A stretch of DNA of 56,301 nucleotides, from IMG/VR virus record IMGVR_UViG_3300044684_000298, positions 1 to 56,301 of that record; one strand, 5' to 3'. Positions 8,683-16,039 of this stretch are shown here, piece after piece. This DNA is from a virus. Both the position numbers and the translations under genes were made by a program. The notes beneath the pieces are model-generated. The model ran no database searches. It was given only the letters and a program-made list of their open reading frames with translations, and was not told the origin of the DNA. Within the stretch, counting starts at the first letter, position 1, and every line of letters starts with the position of its first letter.

Positions 8683-10017
8683 TCAGAGGGGCACGGACAG
8701 GGAGGCGTCGATGCGGTCGACGGCGTCTCGGGTGGCCGCGGTCTGGTGGGCGACGAGCTTGCCCCGCAGCGCGACGAACCGGTCCCTCAGGCGCTGGGAC
8801 TCCATGCCCGCGGCGAGGTCGAGGGCGTCCATGGCGTAGCCGGCGGCCTGCTCGGCTTCGCCGCGGCCGAGGTCGACGGTGGTGAGGGTGGCGAGCCGGT
8901 GGACGCGGCCGCGCGCGTGCGCCTGGGTGCGGACGGCTTCCTCAGCGTAGGAGCGGGCGGGGCGCCAGTCCTGGAGGCTGATCAGGGCCTCGGCTACCTG
9001 GGCCTCCAGCAGGCCGGGCTGCACGTAGCCGGTCTCGGGCGGCTCTTCGCGGGTGCCGATGCGGGCGGCGGCCTGCTCGGCGCGTTCCATGGCGCGGTGC
9101 GCGGCCGCGGTGTCGCCCATGCGGGCGAACGCCTTGGCCTGCATGGCGTTCAGGTCGGTGGCGAGCGCGGGGGAGATGTCGGCGCCGGCGGTGCGCAGGG
9201 CGGCCTCGGCGAAGGCGACGGCCTGCCGGTAGTCCTTCAGGAACAGGGCCTGGTTGACCAGGAGGGCGATGACGTAGCCGCCGAACGCCCGGTCGCCTGA
9301 CGCCTTGGCGAGGCGCAGGGCGTGGTGGAAGTAGCGCTGAGCGAGGCCCTGGGCGTCGGAGTCGTAGGCGCAGATCCCAGCGACGGCCGCGAGCCCGCCG
9401 GAGGCCCGGTACAGGTCGCGGCCGACCCGGTCGGTGTAGGAGCCGCGCAGGAGGGGCGCGGTCTGGGCGGTGAGGAACTGGACGATGCGCCCGCGGGTGG
9501 CCACGCCGCCGGCGGAGCGGTACATCTGCTCGTACCGGGTGCGGGCGGCGCGGAGCATGTCCACTTCGGTGGCGCCGACCTTCGGCGTGCCGGGGCGGGA
9601 GACGTCGAGGTCGTCCGGGGGGTTCTCCCACTCCCACACGGGCATGACGGCGGCGGTGCCGACGACGGCGGGGGCGGCCTGGACGTCGGGGCGCTGCTGC
9701 TGGTCGGAGCGCCACAGCGCGGTGGCGCGCTCGACGAACCCGGCGAGCGCGGTCGGCTGGACGCTGGTGTCGGGCTTGCCCATGCCGATGTCGTCGAGGC
9801 TGAGCGGCCGCTGGAGCCGGGCGGCCAGGATGTCGCAGATCAGGTCCGGCACGCGGCCACGGGGCCGCTGCCCTTTGAGCCAGCGGCCGACGGCGGTGTG
9901 GTCGTACCGGGACGGCTTCCCGTGCGCGGCGGCGGCCTGGTTGATGCGCGCGGCGAGGCCGGCGTGCGAGATGCCTGCCTCCTCGAGGAGGGCGTCGAGG
10001 AGTGTGTTCGGCTCCAT
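8683..10017 (-). CDS. Large HTH/TPR-type transcriptional regulator
   Basis: 444 residues; ATG at 10017 behind GGGGAACC. The N-terminal ~70 residues form an XRE-like helix-turn-helix (LLEEAGISHAGLAARIN, YDHTAVGRWLKGQRP). The remaining ~330 residues are Ala-rich paired helices of TPR type. This layout matches Streptomyces regulators found next to small metabolic genes. It is divergent from the small Cys-rich genes at 10151 and upstream of the NUDIX gene, which may be its target. It could be a lysogenic-state regulator or an acquired host gene. Confidence 0.8.
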   Translation of the reverse strand: MEPNTLLDALLEEAGISHAGLAARINQAAAAHGKPSRYDHTAVGRWLKGQRPRGRVPDLICDILAARLQRPLSLDDIGMGKPDTSVQPTALAGFVERATALWRSDQQQRPDVQAAPAVVGTAAVMPVWEWENPPDDLDVSRPGTPKVGATEVDMLRAARTRYEQMYRSAGGVATRGRIVQFLTAQTAPLLRGSYTDRVGRDLYRASGGLAAVAGICAYDSDAQGLAQRYFHHALRLAKASGDRAFGGYVIALLVNQALFLKDYRQAVAFAEAALRTAGADISPALATDLNAMQAKAFARMGDTAAAHRAMERAEQAAARIGTREEPPETGYVQPGLLEAQVAEALISLQDWRPARSYAEEAVRTQAHARGRVHRLATLTTVDLGRGEAEQAAGYAMDALDLAAGMESQRLRDRFVALRGKLVAHQTAATRDAVDRIDASLSVPL

Positions 10018-10065
10018 GTGGTTCCCCGTCAGTTCACTGCCTGTATGGGGACGGTAGCGGAACCG

Positions 10066-10086
10066 GATTCGCACGGGGTGTGAATC
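10066..10086. promoter_or_regulatory. Inverted repeat in divergent promoter region
   Basis: GATTCGCAC (10066-10074) and GTGTGAATC (10078-10086) form an inverted repeat with 8 of 9 positions matching and a 3-base centre. It lies between the leftward TPR regulator and the rightward gene at 10151, the expected place for an operator. No factor can be assigned. Confidence 0.5.
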
Positions 10087-10150
10087 GAGTGCAAGGGCGC
10101 GGGTGCTGCACATGCTTACCGGCGTGGTCGGGCGGCCGGAGGCTTGATCC

Positions 10151-10354
10151 ATGGCGGATACGGCCCCCGTGCTGACGCTGCCGGTGGACGCGTCCACCCT
10201 CGCGGCGCTGCACCAGCGCGCGTGCATCGTGTGCGGCGCTACCGGCCTGCTGCGGCCCGCCGGGTGGCGCCTGACCGCGGCCCCGGACGGGTCGCGACTC
10301 GGCTGGGCCGTCGCCGCCTGCCCCGACCACGCCGACGCGCAGGAGCAGCCATGA
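10151..10354 (+). CDS. Small CxxC protein
   Basis: 67 residues, ATG start. It contains CIVCG and a C-terminal CPDH, together a likely zinc site. First of three tightly overlapping small genes (ATGA overlap with the next). No family function recognised; similar small zinc-binding proteins are common in Streptomyces mobile elements. Confidence 0.65.
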   Translation: MADTAPVLTLPVDASTLAALHQRACIVCGATGLLRPAGWRLTAAPDGSRLGWAVAACPDHADAQEQP

Positions 10355-10512
10355 CCCGGCCCGTGCCGCTGACCGAAGAGCCCAAGCCGAAAGCCCCGGT
10401 GCCGGAGTACCGGGCGTCGCTCCTGTGCTGGCAGGGCGACTGCCACATGTGCGCCTCCGCGCGCTGCTGGTGCGGCTGCCATGGGCCGCGCGGCGAGGGC
10501 GGCGAGCGGTGA
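10351..10512 (+). CDS. Small Cys-rich protein
   Basis: 53 residues; starts at the ATGA overlap with the previous gene and ends overlapping the next GTG. The second half has LLCWQGDCHMC and CWCGCHG, six cysteines plus histidines in a short span, suggesting metal binding. Function unknown. Confidence 0.6.
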   Translation: MTRPVPLTEEPKPKAPVPEYRASLLCWQGDCHMCASARCWCGCHGPRGEGGER

Positions 10513-10895
10513 GCGCGGCAGAGAGCGCCCAGGATGGGGCGTGGTTGGACTCCCGGCGCTGGGTGGTGGGCATGTGCGCCCGCTGCGACGCCCCGCGCGT
10601 CAAGACGATGGCTGTTGGCCACATCGAAGGCAACAGCGGGCCCGGGTACGAGGTGCGGTTCTGCCGTGCGTGCGTCCTGCTCGTGCTGGCCGGCGCCCGC
10701 GCCGAGCAGGCCCGCGGCCACCGCCCCCGCGTGCCGGCCGCGCTGGAGGAGGCGCTGCCCACGATCTCCATCCAGGAGCTGATGCGGCAGACGGCCGAGT
10801 ACGAGGCGCCCCCGATCGATCCCGCCGAGATCGCGGAGGGCCGGGCGCGGCTGCTGGCGTACATGGAGGGGCGCGACGCCGAGGCACCGGGCTGA
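10509..10895 (+). CDS. Hypothetical protein with CxxC pairs
   Basis: 128 residues, GTG start overlapping the previous stop by four bases (GTGA). N-terminal MCARC and FCRAC form a probable four-Cys zinc ribbon. The C-terminal half is helical and acidic (ELMRQTAEYE). Third gene of the small operon; it converges on the XRE gene at 10901. Function unknown. Confidence 0.65.
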   Translation: MSAAESAQDGAWLDSRRWVVGMCARCDAPRVKTMAVGHIEGNSGPGYEVRFCRACVLLVLAGARAEQARGHRPRVPAALEEALPTISIQELMRQTAEYEAPPIDPAEIAEGRARLLAYMEGRDAEAPG

Positions 10896-10900
10896 GCGGG

Positions 10901-11161
10901 CTACGGGGCGGGCGGGAGGTCGTCGTCGGTGAAGAGCCACGCCGCGGGCACGGCCAGGTGGCGGGCGATGAGGTGCAGGTGGTCGAGGTTGGGGGCGGCG
11001 TGGCCGTTCTCGAAGCGGCTGATGGTGCGCCGGTCCACCTGGGCGGCTTCGGCGAGTTCCTCTTGGGTGAGGTTGCGCCACATGCGTGCGCGCCGGATGC
11101 GCGCTCCTACGCGCCACCGCTGTTGCTGAAGGAACGGGTCGAGTGGGGGCGGCGCGGGCAC
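10901..11161 (-). CDS. XRE-family HTH regulator
   Basis: 86 residues, GTG start. The HTH is clear at residues ~18-72: RIRRARMWRNLTQEELAEAA, then DRRTISRFENGHAAP. Small Cro/C1-like proteins of this type repress phage or mobile-element promoters. The 174-base gap between its start and the next leftward gene's stop (11162-11335) has no ORF; GATCATGGT occurs twice there (11177 and 11218) and may be regulatory. Confidence 0.8.
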   Translation of the reverse strand: MPAPPPLDPFLQQQRWRVGARIRRARMWRNLTQEELAEAAQVDRRTISRFENGHAAPNLDHLHLIARHLAVPAAWLFTDDDLPPAP

Positions 11162-11335
11162 ACGGAAACGCTGTAGGGATCATGGTCCGGTGTCTGTACG
11201 CCCAGGATCACATTCTTCGATCATGGTGAGGGCTCCCTGCCGTGCCTGTGCCCCAGGTGCCGGTGGGGATGAGCCGGGCCCCGACCGTAGCGGCGGGCGG
11301 GGCCCCGGTGCTGTCTGCGGGCTGCCTGTGTCGGC

Positions 11336-11791
11336 TCAGTTGTTCTGGATCCAGTCGCCGCCGCCGAGGACCTGGCGGAGCCAGGCGTTGAACTGGTCGC
11401 GGAGCCCCGTAGTCATGTGGCCTTCGATGACCTGCCAGATGAACTCCCCGCGGGTCTCGACGGGGTAGCAGACGTAGCCCTTGGGGAGGACGCCGGGGGG
11501 CACGATCTCGTACCGGCCCACGGGGGGCTCCTGGTCGTCGTCCTCGTCCTGGTTGGCCTTGTGGGCCTGCGGGTGGCTGGCGCCGTCGGGTACGCGCTGG
11601 AGCCAGCGGCCTTCCTCGAAGATGATGTCGTGGAAGCGCTGGAGCTGGTCGCGCAGCTCGGGGGTGTGGTGGCCCTCGGCGAGGCGCACGATCACCTTGC
11701 CCGGCGCGGTCGTCACGTCGATGAGCTGCCCGGGCGGGAGGTGGTCCGCTGGGACGGTTTCGAAGTGACTGCGTGGTGCGATGTCCGACAT
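11336..11791 (-). CDS. Hypothetical protein with internal duplication
   Basis: 151 residues; ATG at 11791 behind GAGGGGACG. The two halves look like diverged repeats: GHHTPELRDQLQRFHDII...GRWLQR near residue 45 and GHMTTGLRDQFNAWLRQVLGG near residue 130, each preceded by a short beta segment. The name of the family is unknown to me. It is transcribed leftward from the regulatory region upstream of attP. Confidence 0.7.
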   Translation of the reverse strand: MSDIAPRSHFETVPADHLPPGQLIDVTTAPGKVIVRLAEGHHTPELRDQLQRFHDIIFEEGRWLQRVPDGASHPQAHKANQDEDDDQEPPVGRYEIVPPGVLPKGYVCYPVETRGEFIWQVIEGHMTTGLRDQFNAWLRQVLGGGDWIQNN

Positions 11792-12066
11792 CTTGGACGT
11801 CCCCTCCGTGCGCACTCTTCCTGTTCGGTGCTGTTGGGGCGGGAGTGCCTCCGCCCCGGTGACCTCGCCCCAGGTGGCAGCAACCTTTGCACACTCACAG
11901 CATCTTCACCAGTAGTTCGCATGGGTGACATAGCGTCAGTTTGGACACGGTTCTTTCTCTCGTGAATCGCCGAGCGTGTGTCGTGGCGCATCCGGCCCCA
12001 GGGGGGCCGCCGCCGTCGTGGGAGGCCGGGCCCGGAGCGTGGGGCGCTGACCTGGGGAGTCCTCTT

Positions 12067-12094
12067 GATCATTTGGGAGGCGAACGGGAGATCA
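12067..12094 (+). repeat. Integrase arm-type site candidate, left copy
   Basis: GATCATTTGGGAG (12067-12079), six variable bases, then GGGAGATCA (12086-12094). The same 28-base arrangement with identical spacing recurs at 12308-12335, and the two copies flank the tRNA-like attP core. This is the layout expected of arm binding sites for a tyrosine integrase. Confidence 0.7.
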
Positions 12095-12099
12095 TCACG

Positions 12100-12140
12100 C
12101 GTAGGCAGGGCGTAGGCAGAGCGACTGAGGGAGTGGGCAG
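12100..12140 (+). promoter_or_regulatory. GTAGGC repeats at attP (excisionase site candidate)
   Basis: CGTAGGCAG occurs at 12100-12108 and 12111-12119, 11 bases apart, with a related GTGGGCAG at 12133-12140. One- and two-turn spacing puts them on one DNA face. The same GTAGGC core is repeated upstream of the excisionase region (14305-14354). They are inferred to be binding sites for a small directionality factor. Confidence 0.55.
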
Positions 12141-12155
12141 AGCGTAGAGAATGCG

Positions 12156-12193
12156 AAAGGCCCAGCCTCAGAATTCCCTCTGAGCTGGGCCTT
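12156..12193. terminator. Bidirectional terminator hairpin beside attP
   Basis: AAGGCCCAGC plus CTCAG (12157-12171) pairs with CTGAG plus CTGGGCCTT (from 12179) with an 8-base loop. A long perfect stem with A and T runs at either foot, placed downstream of the tRNA-like segment. It insulates attP and would also terminate the restored host tRNA after integration. Confidence 0.75.
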
Positions 12194-12216
12194 CGCGCCG
12201 TCTCGGGCTGGTCAGC

Positions 12217-12263
12217 TGGTGGGCACAGACGGATTCGAACCGCCGACATCTGCTTTGTAAGAA
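12217..12263 (-). other. attP: attP core: 3-prime half of a tRNA gene, probably tRNA-Val(TAC)
   Basis: Read leftward, this carries an anticodon loop CTTACAA with the 3-prime stem AGCAG, a T-arm GGCGG-TTCGAAT-CCGTC, the acceptor strand TGTGCCC, and ACCA at the end (12217). No matching 5-prime acceptor or D-arm exists upstream, so it is a tRNA 3-prime half, not a gene. It lies 70 bases from the integrase stop codon. Temperate phages and AICEs commonly carry such halves so that integration restores the host tRNA. The anticodon TAC points to Val; the identity needs a host genome. Confidence 0.85.
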
Positions 12264-12307
12264 CGGCTGTGGATCATGCTCCCACCTGCACCGCAATCCG
12301 CCAGGGA

Positions 12308-12335
12308 GATCATTTGGGAGATAAGTGGGAGATCA
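12308..12335 (+). repeat. Integrase arm-type site candidate, right copy
   Basis: GATCATTTGGGAG (12308-12320), six bases, GGGAGATCA (12327-12335): the partner of 12067-12094 on the other side of the attP core. An extra GGGAGATCA overlaps at 12304-12312. The copy overlaps the integrase stop codon. Confidence 0.7.
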
Positions 12336-13607
12336 ACTCTCCCAGACGCTCTCCCAACCCAGGTTCGCCATCGCCCGCCGGTACACGGCCTCCAGGCCGT
12401 CCAGCCGCTCGATCCGCATCTCCGGCGTCGGGTGCTGGTACACCGCCTTGATCCCCGACCGGATGTGCCCGGCCTGCTCGAACTGAAGCGGCGCCTTCAC
12501 CCCGATCTGCTCGGCGAGGCTGTCAGCAGTATGCCGCAACAGGTCCATGTTCATGCCCGGCAGGATCGGCTCCCACCCTTCCCGCGCCCGGTGGCCCTTC
12601 GACACCGGCAGGGCGGCCCGGCCGTCCGCGACCGGGCGCATCACCTGCCGCCCGAAGTTGGACCGCCGCCACCAGCCACCCGAGCGCGTGCAGAACAGGT
12701 ACTCGTGCTTCGCCGCCAGGCGGTCGGTCACGTGCGCCTGGAGCAGCGCCCACAGGAACGGCGGCACGTCCACATCCCGCAGCGACCCGTCGGTCTTCAG
12801 CGGCTCCAGGCCGAAGAACTGCCCGAGCTTGCGGCCGTCCGCGTCCCGGAGCTGGTACTCGGCGACCTCATCGACCAGGTGCAGCACGGGGCACGTGAAG
12901 TCCTTCGCCCCCCAGGGCTCCCGCCTCTCCCCGAGGCTCGAGCGGCGCAGCGCCAGGCTCTCTCCCCAACGCGGCCCGAGGAACCCGACGGTGAGGATGT
13001 GCAGGCCGTCCATCGGGCCTGCCCGACGCGCCATCCGCAGCAGCAGCTCCGGCGGCGCCACCTTCCCCTTGTTCTTCGCGGCGCGCTTCGCCTGGTTCTT
13101 CGCCTTCACCACCGCCGAGCGGCTGCGCCTGCGGCCGTAGATCGGGTTCACCAGGATCTTCTGCGCGTCGACCGCGCCGGTGAGGATCATCGACATGAGG
13201 GTCGTGCAGTGCGTCGCGGTCACGTCGTCATGGGACTCGGCGACCTTGTTGGCCCAAGCCTCGACCTCGAACCAGTTGATCTCCTGCAAGGGGATGAACT
13301 CCCACCGCGGGAAGATGTGGGTCTCCAGGCGCTCCCAGCGAGTGTTCACGGTGCGCCCGCGCGGGCTCTTGGCCTTCATCCACTCCCGCGCCCAGGCCCC
13401 GAAGAGCGTCCGGCCGCCTTCTGGGTCCACCCAGCGGCCGGCGCGGATCGCCGCCTCCTGCTCTTCGCCCCACTGCTCGGCGGTCTTCTTCGTGGGGAAG
13501 CCCGGCTCACTCCCCCACGTTCCGTCGGGCTTCTTGTAGCGGGCCCGCCAGGTGACCTTGCCTTTGCTGCCCTTCGCGGTGCTGACGCGCTTCTCTGCGT
13601 ACGCCAC
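12333..13607 (-). CDS. int: Tyrosine site-specific integrase
   Basis: 424 residues from the GTG at 13607, chosen for the GAAGGA seven bases upstream. The N-terminus has an arm-binding-like segment (AYAEKRVSTAKGSKG, WRARYKKPDGTW), then a SAM-like core-binding domain. Catalytic-domain motifs are the first Arg in GPRWGESLALR, the box LLRHTADSL, AGH, and the nucleophile Tyr in AVYQHPTPE. It integrates the phage at a tRNA gene using the adjacent attP. It lies 36 bases downstream of an XRE gene and is probably co-transcribed with it. Confidence 0.95.
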   Translation of the reverse strand: MAYAEKRVSTAKGSKGKVTWRARYKKPDGTWGSEPGFPTKKTAEQWGEEQEAAIRAGRWVDPEGGRTLFGAWAREWMKAKSPRGRTVNTRWERLETHIFPRWEFIPLQEINWFEVEAWANKVAESHDDVTATHCTTLMSMILTGAVDAQKILVNPIYGRRRSRSAVVKAKNQAKRAAKNKGKVAPPELLLRMARRAGPMDGLHILTVGFLGPRWGESLALRRSSLGERREPWGAKDFTCPVLHLVDEVAEYQLRDADGRKLGQFFGLEPLKTDGSLRDVDVPPFLWALLQAHVTDRLAAKHEYLFCTRSGGWWRRSNFGRQVMRPVADGRAALPVSKGHRAREGWEPILPGMNMDLLRHTADSLAEQIGVKAPLQFEQAGHIRSGIKAVYQHPTPEMRIERLDGLEAVYRRAMANLGWESVWES

Positions 13608-13642
13608 GGGGATGTCCTTCCGCCCCGCGGCGCACGCGGGGC

Positions 13643-14173
13643 CTATGTCTCGTCTGTCTCGTCGTCTGGTTCGGCGAAGATCTGCCGCGCCATGCGCTGA
13701 AGTTCGGCCCACCGCTTCCAGTCGCGCCGCATCTCCTCTTTGGTGAGCACGCGGCCGTCGGAGCGGGTGCGGATGAGGACGACGCCGCCGAGGGGGTCGG
13801 TGGGGTCGTCGATGACGTCGGTCTCGACCACGCGGCCGTCCTGGAGGGTGGCGCGGGCCCGCTCGGACAGGCCCTCGGGGAGTCCGGGGCCGGCCGGTGC
13901 GTCGTGGGCCGGGGTACCTGGGGCTGGGCTGGTCTCGGCGGGTGTGGGGTCGCTGCCGGCGAGGACCTGTTCGACGGAGTCGTCTGTCCAGCCGAAGTAC
14001 CTGGCGAGTGCGCGGTGGACGAGGGCGATCTTGGCGTATGGCTTGCCGCCCTCGATGCCCTGGATGGTGGCGCGTTTGACGCCTACGGCTTCAGCGAGTT
14101 CGACCTGTGTCAGGCGGCGCGCGTTGCGTTCGCGCGCGACCGTGTCGCCGAACCGTGCCCAGTCTCGCTCCAT
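13643..14173 (-). CDS. XRE-family regulator upstream of integrase (repressor candidate)
   Basis: 176 residues. The HTH lies at residues ~10-60 (RERNARRLTQVELAEAVGVKR, TIQGIEGGKPY), followed by a Pro/Ala-rich linker and a basic C-terminal region with IRTRSDGRVLTKEEMRRDW. It is divergent from the small XRE gene at 14396, with a ~220-base regulatory region between. That layout resembles a phage immunity switch, so this is the best candidate lysogeny repressor; alternatively it controls only int. Confidence 0.75.
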   Translation of the reverse strand: MERDWARFGDTVARERNARRLTQVELAEAVGVKRATIQGIEGGKPYAKIALVHRALARYFGWTDDSVEQVLAGSDPTPAETSPAPGTPAHDAPAGPGLPEGLSERARATLQDGRVVETDVIDDPTDPLGGVVLIRTRSDGRVLTKEEMRRDWKRWAELQRMARQIFAEPDDETDET

Positions 14174-14185
14174 GGGTCCTCATGA

Positions 14186-14268
14186 TGCCTCACTTTCATG
14201 CAACCCGCGCGCACGGATTCGGCCGCGTGACCTGCGGGTCGGCCTCGAATGCATGCCTCATTGGTTGT
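14186..14268. promoter_or_regulatory. Divergent regulatory region with repeated ATGCCTCA
   Basis: ATGCCTCA occurs at 14186-14193 and 14253-14260. CATGCAACC (near 14199) is a partial inverted match to GGTTGTATC (near 14262). The region lies between divergent HTH genes and holds no ORF. It is probably operator DNA for one of the two regulators; no promoter boxes can be named with confidence. Confidence 0.35.
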
Positions 14269-14304
14269 ATCGACATTGTGGAGCCTAGCACTCAGGCCCA
14301 CAGA

Positions 14305-14354
14305 GTAGGCAAGAGGTAGATGCGACGTAGGCGCGCGTGTCCAGAACGTAGGCG
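14305..14354 (+). promoter_or_regulatory. Three GTAGGC repeats upstream of the xis-like operon
   Basis: GTAGGC occurs at 14305-14310, 14327-14332 and 14348-14353, spaced 22 and 21 bases, i.e. two helical turns. The last two extend to CGTAGGCGC. The same core is found near attP (12100-12140). Inferred: sites for an autoregulating excisionase or HTH protein encoded just downstream. Confidence 0.6.
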
Positions 14355-14395
14355 CAAAGCTTGATTCTCAGGCTTCGATGTGATTGAGTCCTCTC

Positions 14396-14602
14396 GTGAC
14401 ACCGAACGGAACCGCGATCCGGGCGTTCCGCGGCGTCCGGCAGATGAGCCTTCGCACGCTCGCTACCAAGACCGGCCGTGACCGGGGATTTCTCTCCCTC
14501 GTCGAGCGCGGCCGGGCTGGGGCCAGCGAGGACACCGTGCGGGCTATCGCGGACGCCCTACAGATCCCGGTCGCTGCGATCAACCGAGAGGAAATGTCGT
14601 GA
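14396..14602 (+). CDS. Small XRE/Cro-like regulator
   Basis: 68 residues from the GTG at 14396; an in-frame TTG lies at 14384. No good Shine-Dalgarno is seen before either, so a leaderless message is possible. Nearly the whole protein is an HTH: IRAFRGVRQMSLRTLATKTGR then GFLSLVERGRAGASEDTV. It is divergent from the larger XRE gene, suggesting a Cro-like role. It overlaps the next gene by four bases (GTGA). Confidence 0.75.
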   Translation: MTPNGTAIRAFRGVRQMSLRTLATKTGRDRGFLSLVERGRAGASEDTVRAIADALQIPVAAINREEMS

Positions 14603-14889
14603 GCACGCAGGCGAACGCGCAGGCCACGAGCCCGCGCCGGAAGCCCAAGAAGCAGGCCCCCGCCCCGCCGGCGCCCCTCGCGCCGGACGACGTGCGGCAC
14701 TACCTGCCGGAGGAGGTCGTGGATCTCGGCCTGCTGCGGGTGTCGGTGCGGTGGCTGAAAGAGGCCGCTTACGCCCGCCAGATCCCGTTCCGCAAGATCG
14801 GCGGCCGCATCCAGTTCTCCCTGGAGGACATCCGCGCCATCTCCGAGTCCATGGCGCACGCCCCCGTCGCGCTGAAGCGCACGGCCTGA
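14599..14889 (+). CDS. MerR/excisionase-like DNA-binding protein
   Basis: 96 residues, GTG overlapping the previous stop. After a Pro/Lys-rich N-terminus (~30 residues) there is a winged-helix HTH_17 fold: SVRWLKEAAYARQIPFRKIGG then RIQFSLEDIRAI. Such proteins serve as excisionases or Cox-type regulators. The GTAGGC repeats near attP and upstream of this operon make it the likely protein that both promotes excision and controls its own promoter; this is inference. Confidence 0.7.
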   Translation: MSTQANAQATSPRRKPKKQAPAPPAPLAPDDVRHYLPEEVVDLGLLRVSVRWLKEAAYARQIPFRKIGGRIQFSLEDIRAISESMAHAPVALKRTA

Positions 14890-14977
14890 GCCCCCGGTGG
14901 GCCGCCCCGGACGGCCATCCGGAACGGCCCCGACCACACCCACCCACCTGACCTGTACGAAAGGAGCGGGCGCGATC

Positions 14978-15424
14978 ATGGATCAGCCTAGCCCGACCCC
15001 CCAGCCCCCGGACGGCACGCTCGGCCTGCTAGCGACCGCCGGCGCCCTGTACCAGTTCTTCGCCGAGTACCCGATCCTCGGCGGTCTCGACCTGCGCCCC
15101 ATCCTGTCCACCACGGCCGTACTCCTCGGCCCCCAGGCTGACGCCGCGGACGCGGTGGAGGTCATGCAGCAGCTGGCGACCGCGCTGCACGCGCCGCTCC
15201 ACACCATGCCCTTCCAGCGGCCCACCGACGGCGCGCGCCGGGTCTACCTCTCGGCCCACGCGGTGTACGACGGCATCAACTTCTACGCCTCCACCGTGAT
15301 TGCGGCGGACCCGTACGAGGCGTTCGCGGTCGACCACGACCCGGACCCGCAGACCTGGACCCCGGCCGAGTGCCGCGAGTACGCGTCGTACGCCGCGCAC
15401 TACCCGCAGGCGGTGGCCGCGTGA
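14978..15424 (+). CDS. Hypothetical early protein
   Basis: 148 residues, ATG behind AAGGAG at 14960-14965. N-terminal Pro-rich tail, then a mixed alpha/beta domain with hydrophobic helix (TLGLLATAGALYQFF). Acidic C-terminal region with PDPQTWTPAECREYA. No family recognised. It overlaps the next GTG by four bases and begins the rightward early operon. Confidence 0.65.
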   Translation: MDQPSPTPQPPDGTLGLLATAGALYQFFAEYPILGGLDLRPILSTTAVLLGPQADAADAVEVMQQLATALHAPLHTMPFQRPTDGARRVYLSAHAVYDGINFYASTVIAADPYEAFAVDHDPDPQTWTPAECREYASYAAHYPQAVAA

Positions 15425-15966
15425 TCAACCTGTCCGAACTCGCGCTCCGCGAGGCCAAGGCCAAGGTCGAGATGGAAGCCGTGCAGGCGTACGCCGTGGC
15501 CGCGAGGGCCCGGTACGAGGCCGCCCGCGACGAGGTACAGGCCGCGCTCGACAGTGACGCCGGCCGGGGCGTGCGGGCGTTCGGGTCGATGCTGCCCGAC
15601 GGCCGCCCGGTTGTCCGAGTCGCCTTGTCGGACCCGGACCCGGCGCCGGTCGTCACCGACCCGGCCGCGTTCCTGGACTGGGTGCGCGACACCTACCCGA
15701 CCGAGCACCGGGTCCGCGAGGTCCGCGAGGCCAACGCCGCGTGGCAGGCGGTGCTGTTCAAGGCGATGAAGAAGCTCGGCAAGCCGGTCGACCCGATGAC
15801 GGGCCAGATGGTGCCGGGCGTCGAGATCCCGACCGAACGCAAGCGCGGACACCGGCTGACGTTCGAGAACGACGGCCACGCGCTCATCACCGCGGCACTG
15901 CGCGAGGGCATCGTGACGCCGGACGTGCTGCCCGACCTACTGACGCCCGAGGACGACGCGGCCTGA
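15421..15966 (+). CDS. Conserved phage-type early protein of unknown function
   Basis: 181 residues; GTG overlaps the previous stop (GTGA). N-terminal helix rich in Ala/Glu/Lys (LREAKAKVEMEAVQAYAVA), central segment DPAAFLDWVRDTYPTEH, and a C-terminal block TERKRGHRLTFENDGHALI. The organisation recalls small proteins encoded before phage recombinase genes, but I do not recognise the family. Confidence 0.7.
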   Translation: MINLSELALREAKAKVEMEAVQAYAVAARARYEAARDEVQAALDSDAGRGVRAFGSMLPDGRPVVRVALSDPDPAPVVTDPAAFLDWVRDTYPTEHRVREVREANAAWQAVLFKAMKKLGKPVDPMTGQMVPGVEIPTERKRGHRLTFENDGHALITAALREGIVTPDVLPDLLTPEDDAA

Positions 15967-15975
15967 AGCCGCCCT

Positions 15976-16006
15976 GTGGGGGCCACGCCGCTCTCGCGGC
16001 CCCCAC
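15976..16006 (+). terminator. Hairpin in the early operon
   Basis: GTGGGGGCC (15976-15984) pairs perfectly with GGCCCCCAC (15998-16006). It lies in the gap before the gene at 16040 and is probably an attenuator. Confidence 0.55.
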
Positions 16007-16039
16007 CCCACCCGCTTCAACTCACCGAGGAGATGCCTC

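Noticed and set aside
12217-12300. Complete tRNA gene at attP
   Set aside because: Only the 3-prime half is present; no 5-prime acceptor strand or D-arm pairs with it upstream.
12269-13700. Rightward ORF of 474 codons over the integrase
   Set aside because: Shadow frame; the leftward frame carries all tyrosine-recombinase motifs.
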